55,420 nt of DNA from Syntrophomonadaceae bacterium (GTDB lineage: Bacteria > Bacillota_D > Dethiobacteria > DTU022 > PWGO01): positions 1 to 55,420 of the forward strand of contig PWGT01000209.1 in assembly GCA_003554535.1 (NCBI GenBank), written 5' to 3'. Both the position numbers and the translations under genes were made by a program. Of this stretch, positions 8,675-18,602 are shown in pieces. The notes under the pieces are model-generated. The model was not told the origin of the DNA. It saw nothing but the letters and a program-made list of their open reading frames with translations, and searched no databases. Numbering within the stretch: position 1 is the first letter of the stretch; every line of letters begins with the position of its first letter.

Positions 8675-8794
8675 CCACCAAATCCTCCTTATCCGGAATA
8701 AGCCAGAATCTCCTTATTCATTAAACAGGAAAGGGCATCTACCCTGAAAAGTAAGCAGACGCCCCTACCTGAAACTTTTAAAAATAAGCCATAT

Positions 8795-9859
8795 TTAAAA
8801 ATCTCCGTATTCTTCAGCATATTTATTAAACATTTCTTCGACGATTTCTACAGCTTCTTCTCCTGGCAAGTCTTTTTCTTCAACATCAGCGATCCATTCT
8901 TCAATTGCAGGTTCTATTGCTTCTATCCATCTTTCCTCTTCCTCTTCATCCAGTTCGATTACTTCAATATCATGTTCTTCTACTCCGTGTTCCAAGCCTT
9001 GCCGGGTAAATTCGGTGCGCAACTCCCCGTACTCCTTCACAAATTCCTCATTAACTTCTTCAAAAATTTCCTGAACATCTTCGGGCAGGGACTCCCAGGT
9101 TTCTATATTCATTACTTTAGTGAAAACAAGGTTGTAAAGAAACGGTGTTTTGGTAACATAGTCCAACACTTCGGCCAGGTTGAAACCTTTAAGAGTATCA
9201 TTGGGAGCAAGGATACTATCCACTGCTCCATGGTCCAGGCTTTCATAAGCTTCGGACATAGGCATACCCACTGTAGTTGCTCCCAGTTTTCCCATGCCTA
9301 GTGCCGGGCCACCGGTGATCCTCATCTCTTTGCCATCCAGATCTTCCATGGTTTCTACAGGGCTCTGGCTCATGACGTCGCCGGGACCGGTTGCCCAGAA
9401 AAACATAACCTTTACGTCTTCATATTCGTCCACTCCTAATTCTTCGTTAAAGCGTTTCATCCCTTCATTCACTGCTTTAGATGCTACCAGGGCATTTTTG
9501 TTTTCATAGCCCGGAATTTCAAATGCCTCAGAAAGGGGAAACACTCCCGGAGTATAAGAAGGACAGGTTGTGCCAATATCCACGCTTCCCCGGGAAACAC
9601 CCTCATAAATCTCATCCGCACCTAAAACCACTTCCCCTGCTTGCATGTTTATATTGATTTCTACTTCGGTTTCTTCAGCCACTCTTTCTTCAATTTCTTC
9701 AATCCACTTCATGTGACCTTCAGCTACCTGGAAATCATGCTCCGGCCAGAATGTTGCAAACTGTAAATTGATGACATCATCATCCATTTCACATCCCGGC
9801 AAGAAAAAGGCAGCTACAAATAATACGATAAATACGAATGCTACTAACTTAAACTTCAA
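8795..9859 (-). CDS. TRAP transporter substrate-binding lipoprotein (DctP)
   Basis: Extracytoplasmic solute receptor of the TRAP system. The N-terminus has a short basic start, a hydrophobic core and lipobox FFLPGC, so it is lipid-anchored outside the membrane. The DctP fold is shown by LQFATFWPEHDFQV, RGSVDIGTTCPSYTPGVFPL and MEDLDGKEMRITGGPALG; the arginine in MRITGG is the usual carboxylate-binding residue. The last third is extremely acidic (ELDEEEEERW and similar runs), as in proteins exposed to high salt. The start is best placed at TTG 9859, with AGGGGG 7 nt upstream; a GTG at 9865 overlaps the ribosome site. Confidence 0.9.
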   Translation of the reverse strand: MKFKLVAFVFIVLFVAAFFLPGCEMDDDVINLQFATFWPEHDFQVAEGHMKWIEEIEERVAEETEVEININMQAGEVVLGADEIYEGVSRGSVDIGTTCPSYTPGVFPLSEAFEIPGYENKNALVASKAVNEGMKRFNEELGVDEYEDVKVMFFWATGPGDVMSQSPVETMEDLDGKEMRITGGPALGMGKLGATTVGMPMSEAYESLDHGAVDSILAPNDTLKGFNLAEVLDYVTKTPFLYNLVFTKVMNIETWESLPEDVQEIFEEVNEEFVKEYGELRTEFTRQGLEHGVEEHDIEVIELDEEEEERWIEAIEPAIEEWIADVEEKDLPGEEAVEIVEEMFNKYAEEYGDF

Positions 9860-10241
9860 AAACACACCCCCTATATAATTTCTATATTTTTTTCATTAAC
9901 AATTATTCGACTTTTTATGAATTATTCCTCTATTAGAAATTTAAGCTTTTACTAAAATATAATAAATATTTTTTACTTGAAATAAACAACTATAAATGAG
10001 GTTTGTAATGTTAACAGTATCGTAAACCAAGCTAACTTTATTTAATTAAATTTTTAAGTTTTATGTTACAATTTTATATAACTAACGAATCAAGGAAGGA
10101 AACATCTCTTTTTTATGGAATATTTTTATGATGTGAAGTTCTCATCAGTAATCAGCCTGTTTATATTGTTTCATTTTGTCCTGAGGCAAATCAATTAGTA
10201 ACTTGCCATTTATAATTATTAAGTTTAGGAGGAGAGAAGCT
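9860..10241. promoter_or_regulatory. AT-rich intergenic region between divergent dctP and paaK
   Basis: About 380 bp without a credible gene. It must carry the promoters for both divergent units. On the plus strand TTAAGT, a 17-nt spacer and TATAAC near 10053-10082 is a possible promoter. No riboswitch or terminator is recognised. A regulator responding to the transported acid could bind here, but I see no clear operator. Confidence 0.4.
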
Positions 10242-11537
10242 ATGTGGAACCCCAAATATGAAGCCATGGAAAAGGAGCAACTGGAGAAATTGCAGTTCCT
10301 CCGCCTGAAAAACACCCTGGAGCGGGTCAATACTATGGTTCCTCATTACCGGGAACTGTTTAAAAAAGAGGGTATTGAACCCGGTGATATCAAATCCCTA
10401 TCCGATCTATCCCATCTTCCATTTACCTACAAAGATGATCTGCGCGATCATTTTCCTTTTGGACTATTTACAACAGATCTTGGCGAAGTAGTTCGCATAC
10501 ATTCTTCTACGGGAACCACCGGTATACCTACTGTCGTGGGCTACACTCAGAATGACCTTAATGTATGGTCCGAAATTATGGCCCGCGCTCTGGTAAGTGC
10601 TGAAGGTAGCAAGGATTCCGTTATTCACATAGCCTATGGCTACGGGCTTTTTACCGGTGGCCTGGGAGTACATTATGGAGCAGAAAACATTGGGGCTACT
10701 GTAATCCCCATTTCCGGAGGTCAAACTAAAAGACAGGTCCGGATGATCAGAGATTTAGGTTCAACCCTACTGGCTTGTACGCCTTCTTACGCTATTTTTA
10801 TTGCCGAAACTATTGAGGAAATGAATCTTTCTCCAGAAGAACTGCAACTTCAATCAGGGCTTTTTGGAGCTGAGCCATGGTCAACTAATATGCGAGGCCT
10901 GATTGAAGAAAAGTTAAACATTAACGCTTACGATATTTACGGGCTGAGCGAAATAATCGGACCTGGAGTTTCAAGCGAATGCCCAGCCAAAGATGGCCTG
11001 CATATACCTGAGGATCACTTCATCGCCGAAGTGATAGACCCCAACACTGGAGAAGCCCTTCCTGACGGCTCGACAGGGGAACTGGTAGTCACTACCATAA
11101 CCAAAGAAGCATTGCCCATGGTCCGCTACCGTACCCGTGACATAACCTCTTTAAAACGAGAAAAATGCTCATGCGGCAGGACTCATGTTCGCATGGAAAA
11201 AGTAAGCGGGCGCAGCGATGACATGTTGATTATTCGAGGAGTAAACGTCTTCCCGTCCCAGATTGAAAGCATTCTCTTAGACATTGGGGAAACTGAACCT
11301 CATTATCAACTGGTTGTTGACAGAGTTGGCTCTATGGACACCCTGGAAGTGAAGGTAGAGGTATCTGAAGAAATGTTCTCCGATCGCATTAGGGGCATGG
11401 AAGAACTGGAAAATACCATTAGAAGAGAAATTGATAATATCCTCGGCATCTCTGCCGAAATCAAGCTGGTAGAACCTAAAACCATTGAACGAAGCGAAGG
11501 GAAAGCAAAGAGAGTTATCGATAAAAGAGAATTTTAA
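10242..11537 (+). CDS. paaK: Phenylacetate-CoA ligase family protein (PaaK), first copy
   Basis: AMP-forming ligase that activates phenylacetate or other arylacetates to CoA thioesters through an acyl-adenylate. The 431-residue protein has the PaaK ATP loop [16 protein letters not shown] near residue 87, [15 protein letters not shown], the adenylate motif [30 protein letters not shown] and [21 protein letters not shown] at the C-terminal domain hinge. ATG 10242 has AGGAGG about 10 nt upstream; the open frame to 10203 lacks a ribosome site. It begins an operon with an ACT protein, a second PaaK and iorAB, so it probably handles aryl-CoA compounds from aromatic amino acid breakdown or re-uptake. 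Confidence 0.9.
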   Translation: MWNPKYEAMEKEQLEKLQFLRLKNTLERVNTMVPHYRELFKKEGIEPGDIKSLSDLSHLPFTYKDDLRDHFPFGLFTTDLGEVVRIHSSTGTTGIPTVVGYTQNDLNVWSEIMARALVSAEGSKDSVIHIAYGYGLFTGGLGVHYGAENIGATVIPISGGQTKRQVRMIRDLGSTLLACTPSYAIFIAETIEEMNLSPEELQLQSGLFGAEPWSTNMRGLIEEKLNINAYDIYGLSEIIGPGVSSECPAKDGLHIPEDHFIAEVIDPNTGEALPDGSTGELVVTTITKEALPMVRYRTRDITSLKREKCSCGRTHVRMEKVSGRSDDMLIIRGVNVFPSQIESILLDIGETEPHYQLVVDRVGSMDTLEVKVEVSEEMFSDRIRGMEELENTIRREIDNILGISAEIKLVEPKTIERSEGKAKRVIDKREF

Positions 11538-11579
11538 GATTAATTTTTAAAGATTAATTATTACAAGGAGGTTTGTTAA

Positions 11580-12008
11580 ATGGTCAAGCAAATTTCTGTT
11601 TTTTTGGAAAACAAATGTGGTAGATTGGTAAAAGTGACACAAGTTCTGGGCAAGCACAACATTAATATCCGGGCCCTCACCATTGCCGACACTTCAGATT
11701 TTGGGATTTTACGGATTATTGTAGATCAACCGGAAAAAGCTCACCAGGTACTAAAAGAAGAAGGCTTTATTGCCAGTGAAACTGAAGTGATAGCAATTGA
11801 AGTTTCCGATGATCCGGGCGGGCTGGCCGGCATTCTCTCTTACCTGGAAGAAGCAGACGTAAACATTGAGTACTTATACTCTTTCGTGGAAAAACCAGCT
11901 CAAGATGCTTTAATTCTTATGCGTCTGGAAGACAACGAAAAAGGAGTCGAAGCTTTGAAGAAAAATAACGTCAAAATAATCGAGGGAGAACGCATATACT
12001 CTCTCTAA
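11580..12008 (+). CDS. Tandem ACT-domain amino-acid-binding protein
   Basis: A 142-residue protein of two ACT domains: VKQISVFLENKCGRLVKVTQ (residues 2-21) with NINIRALTIADTSDFGILR, then IAIEVSDDPGGLAGILSYLE with NIEYLYSFVE. Such stand-alone ACT pairs are regularly found between paaK and ior genes in anaerobes and presumably sense an aromatic amino acid or CoA ester, possibly by binding PaaK; the partner is inferred. ATG 11580 has AAGGAGG 8 nt upstream. It lies 42 nt after the first paaK and 52 nt before the second. Confidence 0.88.
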   Translation: MVKQISVFLENKCGRLVKVTQVLGKHNINIRALTIADTSDFGILRIIVDQPEKAHQVLKEEGFIASETEVIAIEVSDDPGGLAGILSYLEEADVNIEYLYSFVEKPAQDALILMRLEDNEKGVEALKKNNVKIIEGERIYSL

Positions 12009-12060
12009 GTTAAAGCATTTAATTTTTATTAATAATCTATTTCGAAAGGGATCCAAGGAG

Positions 12061-13374
12061 ATGGACGAAATGCAGAATTTGGAAAAAAACGATTACTTAT
12101 CCGCAGATGAAATCAAAGAAATTCAAGATGAAAAACTAAAAGATCTTTTTTATCATGTTTATCATTACAGCCCATACTATCGCCCTATTTTGGACGAGCA
12201 AGATATTACCCCGGAAAACTTTAATGGGATTTCCCAACTGGAAAAATTACCATTTACCACAAAGGAAAACCTTAGGGAGTGTTATCCTTACCAGATGGCT
12301 GCTGTAAGCATGGATGAAATAGTTAGAATCCATGCCTCTTCAGGCACCACAGGAAAGCCGGTAGTGATGGGTTATACCGAAAACGATCTTGAAGAATGGT
12401 CCCTGGCGGTTGCTCGCCTTTGTAGTATGGCCGGTGTAACTGCAGGAGATATTGCTCAAATTTCATTCGGTTATGGATTATTTACCGGAGGCTTTGGCCT
12501 CCATTACGGTCTGGAAAAGCTGGGAGCGGCAGTAGTGCCTTTCTCCAGCGGTAATACGGAAAGACAGTTGCAATTGATGGAAGACTTCCAAACAACTATC
12601 CTGGTTAGCACCCCTTCTTTTGCACTCTACATGGCCGAGGCAGCAAGGGAAAACGGCATCGATCCGGCAAATTATTATCTTCGCCTGGGATTATTTGGAG
12701 GAGAACCCTGTTCAGATACTATGCGGGAAGAAATTGAAAAGCAGTGGCAAATTAAAGCCACCGTAAATTACGGCTTAACTGAAGTTATTGGCCCAGGTGT
12801 TTCTGGGGAATGCCTTGAAAAACAAGGTCTTCATCTTTTGGAAGATTGCTTTCTAGCTGAAATTGTAGACCCGCAAACTGGAGAAACTTTGCCAGATGGT
12901 GAAACCGGGGAACTGGTACTGACACCTCTCATTAAAAAAGGTTTTCCGGTTTTGCGTTACCGAACAGGAGACATTACCCGCATTATGCCCGAAACATGCA
13001 ACTGCGGCAGAACTTTACGCCGCATGGACTACATTACCGGACGCACTGATGACATGCTCATAGTTAAAGGGGTGAATGTCTTTCCCTCGCAGATCGAGGA
13101 AGTTCTGGACGAATTCAAAGAAGTTTCTCCCCATTATCAGTTAATAGTCCATCGCCAAAAAAGTTTCATCAAAGATCTGGAAATTCAGGTAGAGCTAACC
13201 CCGGAAGGTTTTTCAGATAGTTTTCGAGAAATGGAATCTTTAGAAAACAGAATACGCCAGCGCTTGCGATCTTCACTTTCATTGTCCCCGAAGTTAAAAT
13301 TAATGAATCCCAAGACGCTGGAGCGCACCACCGGTAAAAGCCGACGAATTATAGAACAAGAAGGAGATGAATAG
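12061..13374 (+). CDS. paaK: Phenylacetate-CoA ligase family protein (PaaK), second copy
   Basis: Paralogue of the upstream ligase with the same blocks: [59 protein letters not shown], a CNCGR zinc-type knuckle and [21 protein letters not shown]. The 437-residue length is normal. The two copies differ throughout, so the duplication is old and they may prefer different acids (for example phenylacetate and indole- or hydroxyphenylacetate). ATG 12061 abuts AAGGAG; ATG 12070, 9 nt from that site, is an equally good start. It ends with TAG 6 nt before iorA, so translation is probably coupled. Confidence 0.9.
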   Translation: MDEMQNLEKNDYLSADEIKEIQDEKLKDLFYHVYHYSPYYRPILDEQDITPENFNGISQLEKLPFTTKENLRECYPYQMAAVSMDEIVRIHASSGTTGKPVVMGYTENDLEEWSLAVARLCSMAGVTAGDIAQISFGYGLFTGGFGLHYGLEKLGAAVVPFSSGNTERQLQLMEDFQTTILVSTPSFALYMAEAARENGIDPANYYLRLGLFGGEPCSDTMREEIEKQWQIKATVNYGLTEVIGPGVSGECLEKQGLHLLEDCFLAEIVDPQTGETLPDGETGELVLTPLIKKGFPVLRYRTGDITRIMPETCNCGRTLRRMDYITGRTDDMLIVKGVNVFPSQIEEVLDEFKEVSPHYQLIVHRQKSFIKDLEIQVELTPEGFSDSFREMESLENRIRQRLRSSLSLSPKLKLMNPKTLERTTGKSRRIIEQEGDE

Positions 13375-13380
13375 CCTACC

Positions 13381-15111
13381 ATGACCAAAGTAGTTATGAC
13401 TGGAAATGAAGCCATTGCTAGAGGGGCTTACGAGGGAGGAATTAAAGTCGGAACTGCCTACCCCGGCACTCCGAGCACCGAGATCATGGAAAATTTCGGC
13501 AGTTACAAAGGGGTGACTTGTAACTGGTCCACTAACGAAAAAGTAGCCCTTGAAGTTGCCATAGGTGCTTCCATGGAGGGAGCCAGAGTCATGGCAGCCA
13601 TGAAACATGTTGGAGTAAACGTGGCGGCAGATCCATTGCTAACGCTTTCATATACGGGAATTGAAGGCGGCTTAATCCTGGTTTCAGCAGACGATCCGGG
13701 CATGCATAGCTCACAAAATGAACAGGACAACCGTCATTACGCTCGGATGGCCAAAATCCCCATGCTGGAGCCCTCAGACAGCCAGGAGGCCAAAGACTAC
13801 GTCCTGGCCGGCCTGGAAATAAGTGAGAAGTTTGACACCCCTGTGCTGCTTCGCTCCACTACGCGTATATCTCATTCTCGCAGCATTGTGCACTTGGAAG
13901 AACCACAGGAATTTAAACCTGCCGGTTTCAATAAAAATATTGCCAAGTATGTAATGTTGCCGGGCTTTGCCAGGCAGCGCCACCCGTTGGTAGAAAATAG
14001 ATTGGAGCAATTGCGACTAGAATCAGAGCAAAGCCCTCTCAACCGTATAGAAGAAGGTGATGAAGAAACAGGTATTATTTGCTCGGGGATAACTTACCAG
14101 TATGTAAAAGAAGCTCTGCCTAACGCTTCTGTTTTAAAGCTCGGTTTCTCTTATCCCCTACCTGTAGAACTAATTCAAGAGTTTGCCCGGAGAGTAAACA
14201 AGCTTTATGTGGTAGAAGAACTTGATCCCTTCATGGAAGAGCAAATTAAAGCACTGGGAATCTCTGTAACCGGCAAAGAACTTTTCTCTCCCCTTGGTGA
14301 GATAGGAACAGAAACAATACGAACTCAAATATTAGGAGAAGATAAAGCAACCTTAACCATTGATAAGGATATTCCCAATCGGCCACCCATTCTTTGCCCT
14401 GGATGCTCTCACCGGGGAGTCTTTTACACCCTGAAACGGCTCAAGCTTAGAGTTACCGGCGACATTGGATGTTATACCCTGGGAGCACTCCCTCCCCTTC
14501 AATCAATTGACACCTGTGTTTGCATGGGGGCAAGCGTTGGAGTAGCTCTGGGAATGGAAAAAGCAAACAAGGAAACTTCTAGCCAAACTGTGGCCGTTAT
14601 CGGGGATTCTACTTTTTTGCATTCCGGCATTACTCCCTTAATTGATATTGTTTACAGCGGCGCTTCTACCACAGTTATAATTGTGGATAATAACACCACT
14701 GGTATGACAGGACATCAAGAACATCCCGGCACCGGCAAAACACTCCAGGGGGAGCCAACTCAAAGAGTTCAACTAGAAACTCTCTGCAAAGGAATAGGGG
14801 TAAACAGGGTCACAGTGGCAGACCCCTTAGACTTGAACACTCTGCGCCAAACCATCACTGATGAAATAAATGCCGACGAACCTTCAGTAATCATTGCCCG
14901 TTACCCTTGCATGCTGAAAAACCGTCCGTATAAAACTTACATGGAGGTAATTCCCGAAGATTGTAATGGATGCAAAGCATGCATTCAATTGGGATGCCCG
15001 GCTCTAAGCCTGAAAGACGATAAAGCTTATATTAGCAAACACAGTTGCAGTGGCTGCACTCTATGCCAGCAACTTTGCCGATTTGAAGCAATCGTTTCCA
15101 GGGAACATTAA
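13381..15111 (+). CDS. iorA: Indolepyruvate ferredoxin oxidoreductase, alpha subunit
   Basis: Thiamine-diphosphate enzyme that oxidatively decarboxylates aryl pyruvates (from Trp, Phe, Tyr transamination) to aryl-acetyl-CoA with ferredoxin reduction, or runs in reverse. The 576-residue protein starts with the pyrimidine-binding domain (GNEAIARGAYEGGIKVGTAY PGTPSTE region, residues 7-34). A PP-binding domain follows, with PILCPGCSHRG near 337 and GDSTFLHSGITPLIDIVYSG ending in a DNN metal site. It ends with two 4Fe-4S motifs, CNGCKACIQLGCP and CSGCTLCQQLC. It is followed 24 nt later by iorB, and CoA ligases upstream complete an aryl-acid pathway. Confidence 0.93.
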   Translation: MTKVVMTGNEAIARGAYEGGIKVGTAYPGTPSTEIMENFGSYKGVTCNWSTNEKVALEVAIGASMEGARVMAAMKHVGVNVAADPLLTLSYTGIEGGLILVSADDPGMHSSQNEQDNRHYARMAKIPMLEPSDSQEAKDYVLAGLEISEKFDTPVLLRSTTRISHSRSIVHLEEPQEFKPAGFNKNIAKYVMLPGFARQRHPLVENRLEQLRLESEQSPLNRIEEGDEETGIICSGITYQYVKEALPNASVLKLGFSYPLPVELIQEFARRVNKLYVVEELDPFMEEQIKALGISVTGKELFSPLGEIGTETIRTQILGEDKATLTIDKDIPNRPPILCPGCSHRGVFYTLKRLKLRVTGDIGCYTLGALPPLQSIDTCVCMGASVGVALGMEKANKETSSQTVAVIGDSTFLHSGITPLIDIVYSGASTTVIIVDNNTTGMTGHQEHPGTGKTLQGEPTQRVQLETLCKGIGVNRVTVADPLDLNTLRQTITDEINADEPSVIIARYPCMLKNRPYKTYMEVIPEDCNGCKACIQLGCPALSLKDDKAYISKHSCSGCTLCQQLCRFEAIVSREH

Positions 15112-15135
15112 ACTTAAGAAAGGAAGATAATTGCC

Positions 15136-15729
15136 ATGTCTAAAATAGATATTTTAATAGCTGGAGTTGGCGGACAGGGAACCATTCTGGCTGGTAATCT
15201 TATATCCCGCCTTGGAGTTAAAGAGAACCTCGATGTTAAAACTGCTGAAACCCATGGAATGGCTCAAAGAGGGGGAAGTGTGATTACCCATGTTAGATTG
15301 GCTGATAAGGTTTACTCACCACTCATTCCCAGGGGAGATATAGATTATCTTCTATCTTTTGAAAAGTTAGAAGCATTGCGCAACCTCCCCTTTTTGGTTT
15401 CCGAAAGCACTATAATTTATAACGCTCAACAACTAAACCCCTTGCCTGTACTCACCGGGGCTGATGAATATCCACCCAACATTAGTGAAGAAATTACCAG
15501 CAAGGTAAAAAATTGTTATGAAATAGAAACTCTTGACTACGAACCGGTGAAAACAAATCCGCGTGTTTTAAATACTTTCCTTATTGGGGTTTTGTCCTAT
15601 TTCTTGCCATTTGAGTTTTCCAGCTGGGAGAAAGTATTGCACGAAGTATTGCCTCCAAAATTATTAGAAATAAACCAGGAAGCCTTAAGAGCCGGCTACA
15701 AATGGTCGGAAAAAAGCCTAAACCATTAA
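15136..15729 (+). CDS. iorB: Indolepyruvate ferredoxin oxidoreductase, beta subunit
   Basis: The 197-residue gamma-domain-type subunit that completes the IorAB enzyme. IAGVGGQGTILAGNLISRLG at residues 8-27 and ETHGMAQRGGSVITHVRL are the hallmark blocks of the 2-oxoacid oxidoreductase gamma family. ATG 15136 has AAAGGAAG upstream. It is the last gene of the paaK-ACT-paaK-iorA-iorB series; no strong terminator is visible before the next promoter. Confidence 0.93.
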   Translation: MSKIDILIAGVGGQGTILAGNLISRLGVKENLDVKTAETHGMAQRGGSVITHVRLADKVYSPLIPRGDIDYLLSFEKLEALRNLPFLVSESTIIYNAQQLNPLPVLTGADEYPPNISEEITSKVKNCYEIETLDYEPVKTNPRVLNTFLIGVLSYFLPFEFSSWEKVLHEVLPPKLLEINQEALRAGYKWSEKSLNH

Positions 15730-15745
15730 AAATTCTTTAACAATT

Positions 15746-15775
15746 TTCAACCTTACTTCTTTATTATGTTATAAT
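15746..15775 (+). promoter_or_regulatory. Probable promoter of the PBP gene
   Basis: TTCAAC (15746-15751), an 18-nt spacer and a perfect TATAAT (15770-15775) lie about 50 nt before the PBP start. Confidence 0.5.
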
Positions 15776-15821
15776 ATAAATTGGTTTATGCTTTTAATCA
15801 AAGGAGGAGCCATACTTAAAC

Positions 15822-18599
15822 ATGAAGAAAGAAGGGAACAAATCCCAAACATCATCGAACAATTCACCCAGCAAGCTACAAAAAGTTTTTAATAAGAGAA
15901 CTCTTAAAATAGCCTTAATCGTTTTAGTTCTGATGGCTTTAATTGGTGGCGGAACTGCCACTGCCGTGTTTTTTTCGTATGCCCGCCAAGCACCATCTTT
16001 TGGGCCTGATGATTTGGAACCGGCAGAAACGTCGTATCTGTACGACAAGGATGGCAATGAAATCACTCCTCTTCATCAAGAACAAAACCGCACTGTGATT
16101 CCTCTGGACAATATCCCCGAACACGTTCAGGAAGCATTTATTGCCATAGAAGACGAGAGGTTCGAGAGGCATTTTGGGGTTGATATTGTGGGAATAATGC
16201 GTGCAGGATTAGTTAACATAAGACAACAGGACATTATGCAGGGAGCAAGTACTATCACCATGCAATTAACCCGCAATGCTTTTTTAACACCAGAACAAAC
16301 CATGAAACGCAAGATCCAGGAAGCATGGCTAGCTATACAAATTGAAAGGCAATACACCAAGGAAGAAATACTGGAAATGTATCTTAACTTCATCTACTTT
16401 GGAAACGGGGCTTATGGAATACAGGCAGCAGCGGAAACTTACTTTGATAAAGACGCCAGCGAACTTACCTTGGCGGAAGGAGCAATGTTAGCCGGCATCC
16501 CGCGCAACCCCAATTCAAATAATCCTTATGATAACGAAGAACGAGCAATTGGCCGCATGAACCTGGTTATTGATCAGATGGAATCCCTTGGTAAGATCGA
16601 TTCTCAAAAAGCTTCTGAGGCTAAAGGGGAAGAACTGGAATATGGAGAAATTCGGGAAGAAGAATTCCCCTACCCATATTTTGTGGAATATGTCCTTCAT
16701 AATGAACTGGTTCAGATGTTGGCCCAGGTCCCCGAGATAGGGGATAAAGAAAATGCTTACAATGCTATTTACACCCAGGGGCTGGAAATACACACCACTT
16801 TAAACCCGGAATTACAAAAACACGTTGAAGAAACTCTTGATAGAGATGAAATGTACCCCCACACCTGGCGAATTAATATGCCAAAGTTTCTCAAAGCTTA
16901 TCGTGAAGCAGGAGACAATATCCCGGCTGATTTTCCGAACGCTTATATAGATGAAGAAAAAGGTGTGCCTCAACCACAGTCTGCCTTTGTTCTGGCTGAC
17001 CCCGGTAGCGGCGAAATAATGGCTTTAGGTGGTGGCAGGGACTTCCAAAAAGGGCAAAACGAGTCTCTTCGTTTCACAGTAAGGCGCCAACCCGGTTCAG
17101 CTATTAAGCCCATTATTTCTTACGCACCTGCATTTGAAGAAGATATGCTTGCAGCAGGAAGTATGGTAGCCGATGTGCCATTTAGCGCAGGTGGTTATTC
17201 ACCTCGCAGCTGGGACGATCGATACTGGGGACCGATTACCGTGCGGGAAGCGCTGAGATGGTCCCGTAATATTCCGGCAGTATCTGTTCTTCAGGATCTT
17301 TCCCCTCAAACTGGAACCGATTATGCCACTCAGATGGGTGTAAATTCCTTTAGCGATGCAGACCGTGAATCCCTGGCTGTGGCCCTGGGCGGCGTAAGCG
17401 GAATTCCACCCCTGGAAATGGCCCAGGCATTTGCTACTGTTGCCAATATGGGAGTCAAAAATCCCCTGCACACTGTTACCGCCATTAAAGATCGTAATGG
17501 AGAGGTCATATACGAACAAAACACATCGCCCGAAACAATCCTCAGTCAGGAAACTGCGTACATGGTTACCGACATCTTAGAAGACGCGCATCGCAATACA
17601 TTTACATCTGACATTCGCGTCTCATGGGAACATGAAGTTGCGGCCAAAACCGGAACCACTGATGAAGAGCGCGACACTTACCTGGCTGCCTATACTCCAA
17701 ACCTGGTATCAGTATTCTGGATGGGATACGATTTCAGTAAGATGGGCCGAATTAGTGGTGGACATGGACTTTCTACATCATTCACTCGCGAAATTTATGA
17801 AGAAGCCTTTAACCATATTGACGAGGAGGAAATGGAAACATTTTCTGAAAGAAGGCCTTCCGGAATAATCGAGATGGAAATTTGTGAAAAGTCAGGGTTA
17901 AGAGCTACTGATAAATGTAGTGATGCGGGCACGACAACCACCGAAATGTTTACCTCTCAAACAGCTCCTCAGGACAGCTGTGATGTCCACGAAGAAATAG
18001 AAATATGTGAGGAATCGGGCAAACTTGCAGGACCTAATTGCCCTGATGATTCAATAACTACCGAGGTATATTATACTGGTGAACATAAAGATTATGTAGA
18101 TAACACTCCACCTGATGAAGAATGCGATTGTGATGGCGATGAAGAACCTCCGGATGATGCAGTGTCACTTACAGCCGAATGGAATGACTCACAAGAGCTA
18201 GTAAATCTTAGCTGGAGCATACCTGAGGAAAATGTGGCAGAAATAGAAATAAGGCGCGAATCCCCTGATGAAGGAGAATCTCACGTAACAAGCCTTGACA
18301 GCGGTGAATCCGGCTATGATGATCAACACGATTTCAATCCGGGAACACAATACACTTACACCATAAATGCCATTGACGATGATGGTGATACTATTGATTC
18401 AGCAACTGCTTCTGTAAATATCCCTGAAGAAGATGAAGAAAACGGCGAAGACGAAGATAATGGAGAGCAAAACGGAGAAGATGATGACAGTGGTGGTGAA
18501 GATGACAGTGAAGATAACGGAGATAGCGGCAACGGAAATGAAAGTGGCAGCAGCAATGGAAACGGAGGAAACAACAACAGTGCCGAGGATGCAGCTTAG
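15822..18599 (+). CDS. Class A penicillin-binding protein (PBP1A-type glycosyltransferase/transpeptidase)
   Basis: Polymerises and cross-links peptidoglycan outside the membrane. One membrane anchor lies at residues 29-51. The GT51 domain follows, with catalytic IEDERFERHFG near 109 and QGASTITMQLTRN near 140. The transpeptidase has S426-A-I-K429, S481-R-N483 and K609-T-G611. After that come two cysteine-containing repeats (EICEKSGLRA, EICEESGKLA), a fibronectin type III-like domain (about 778-866) and a tail of about 55 residues made almost only of D, E, N, G and S. At 925 residues it is longer than usual because of the tail, which suits a saline cell surface. ATG 15822 follows AAAGGAGG. Its stop (TAG) lies 3 nt from the convergent mutS2 stop. 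Confidence 0.93.
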   Translation: MKKEGNKSQTSSNNSPSKLQKVFNKRTLKIALIVLVLMALIGGGTATAVFFSYARQAPSFGPDDLEPAETSYLYDKDGNEITPLHQEQNRTVIPLDNIPEHVQEAFIAIEDERFERHFGVDIVGIMRAGLVNIRQQDIMQGASTITMQLTRNAFLTPEQTMKRKIQEAWLAIQIERQYTKEEILEMYLNFIYFGNGAYGIQAAAETYFDKDASELTLAEGAMLAGIPRNPNSNNPYDNEERAIGRMNLVIDQMESLGKIDSQKASEAKGEELEYGEIREEEFPYPYFVEYVLHNELVQMLAQVPEIGDKENAYNAIYTQGLEIHTTLNPELQKHVEETLDRDEMYPHTWRINMPKFLKAYREAGDNIPADFPNAYIDEEKGVPQPQSAFVLADPGSGEIMALGGGRDFQKGQNESLRFTVRRQPGSAIKPIISYAPAFEEDMLAAGSMVADVPFSAGGYSPRSWDDRYWGPITVREALRWSRNIPAVSVLQDLSPQTGTDYATQMGVNSFSDADRESLAVALGGVSGIPPLEMAQAFATVANMGVKNPLHTVTAIKDRNGEVIYEQNTSPETILSQETAYMVTDILEDAHRNTFTSDIRVSWEHEVAAKTGTTDEERDTYLAAYTPNLVSVFWMGYDFSKMGRISGGHGLSTSFTREIYEEAFNHIDEEEMETFSERRPSGIIEMEICEKSGLRATDKCSDAGTTTTEMFTSQTAPQDSCDVHEEIEICEESGKLAGPNCPDDSITTEVYYTGEHKDYVDNTPPDEECDCDGDEEPPDDAVSLTAEWNDSQELVNLSWSIPEENVAEIEIRRESPDEGESHVTSLDSGESGYDDQHDFNPGTQYTYTINAIDDDGDTIDSATASVNIPEEDEENGEDEDNGEQNGEDDDSGGEDDSEDNGDSGNGNESGSSNGNGGNNNSAEDAA

Positions 18600-18602
18600 A
18601 AA

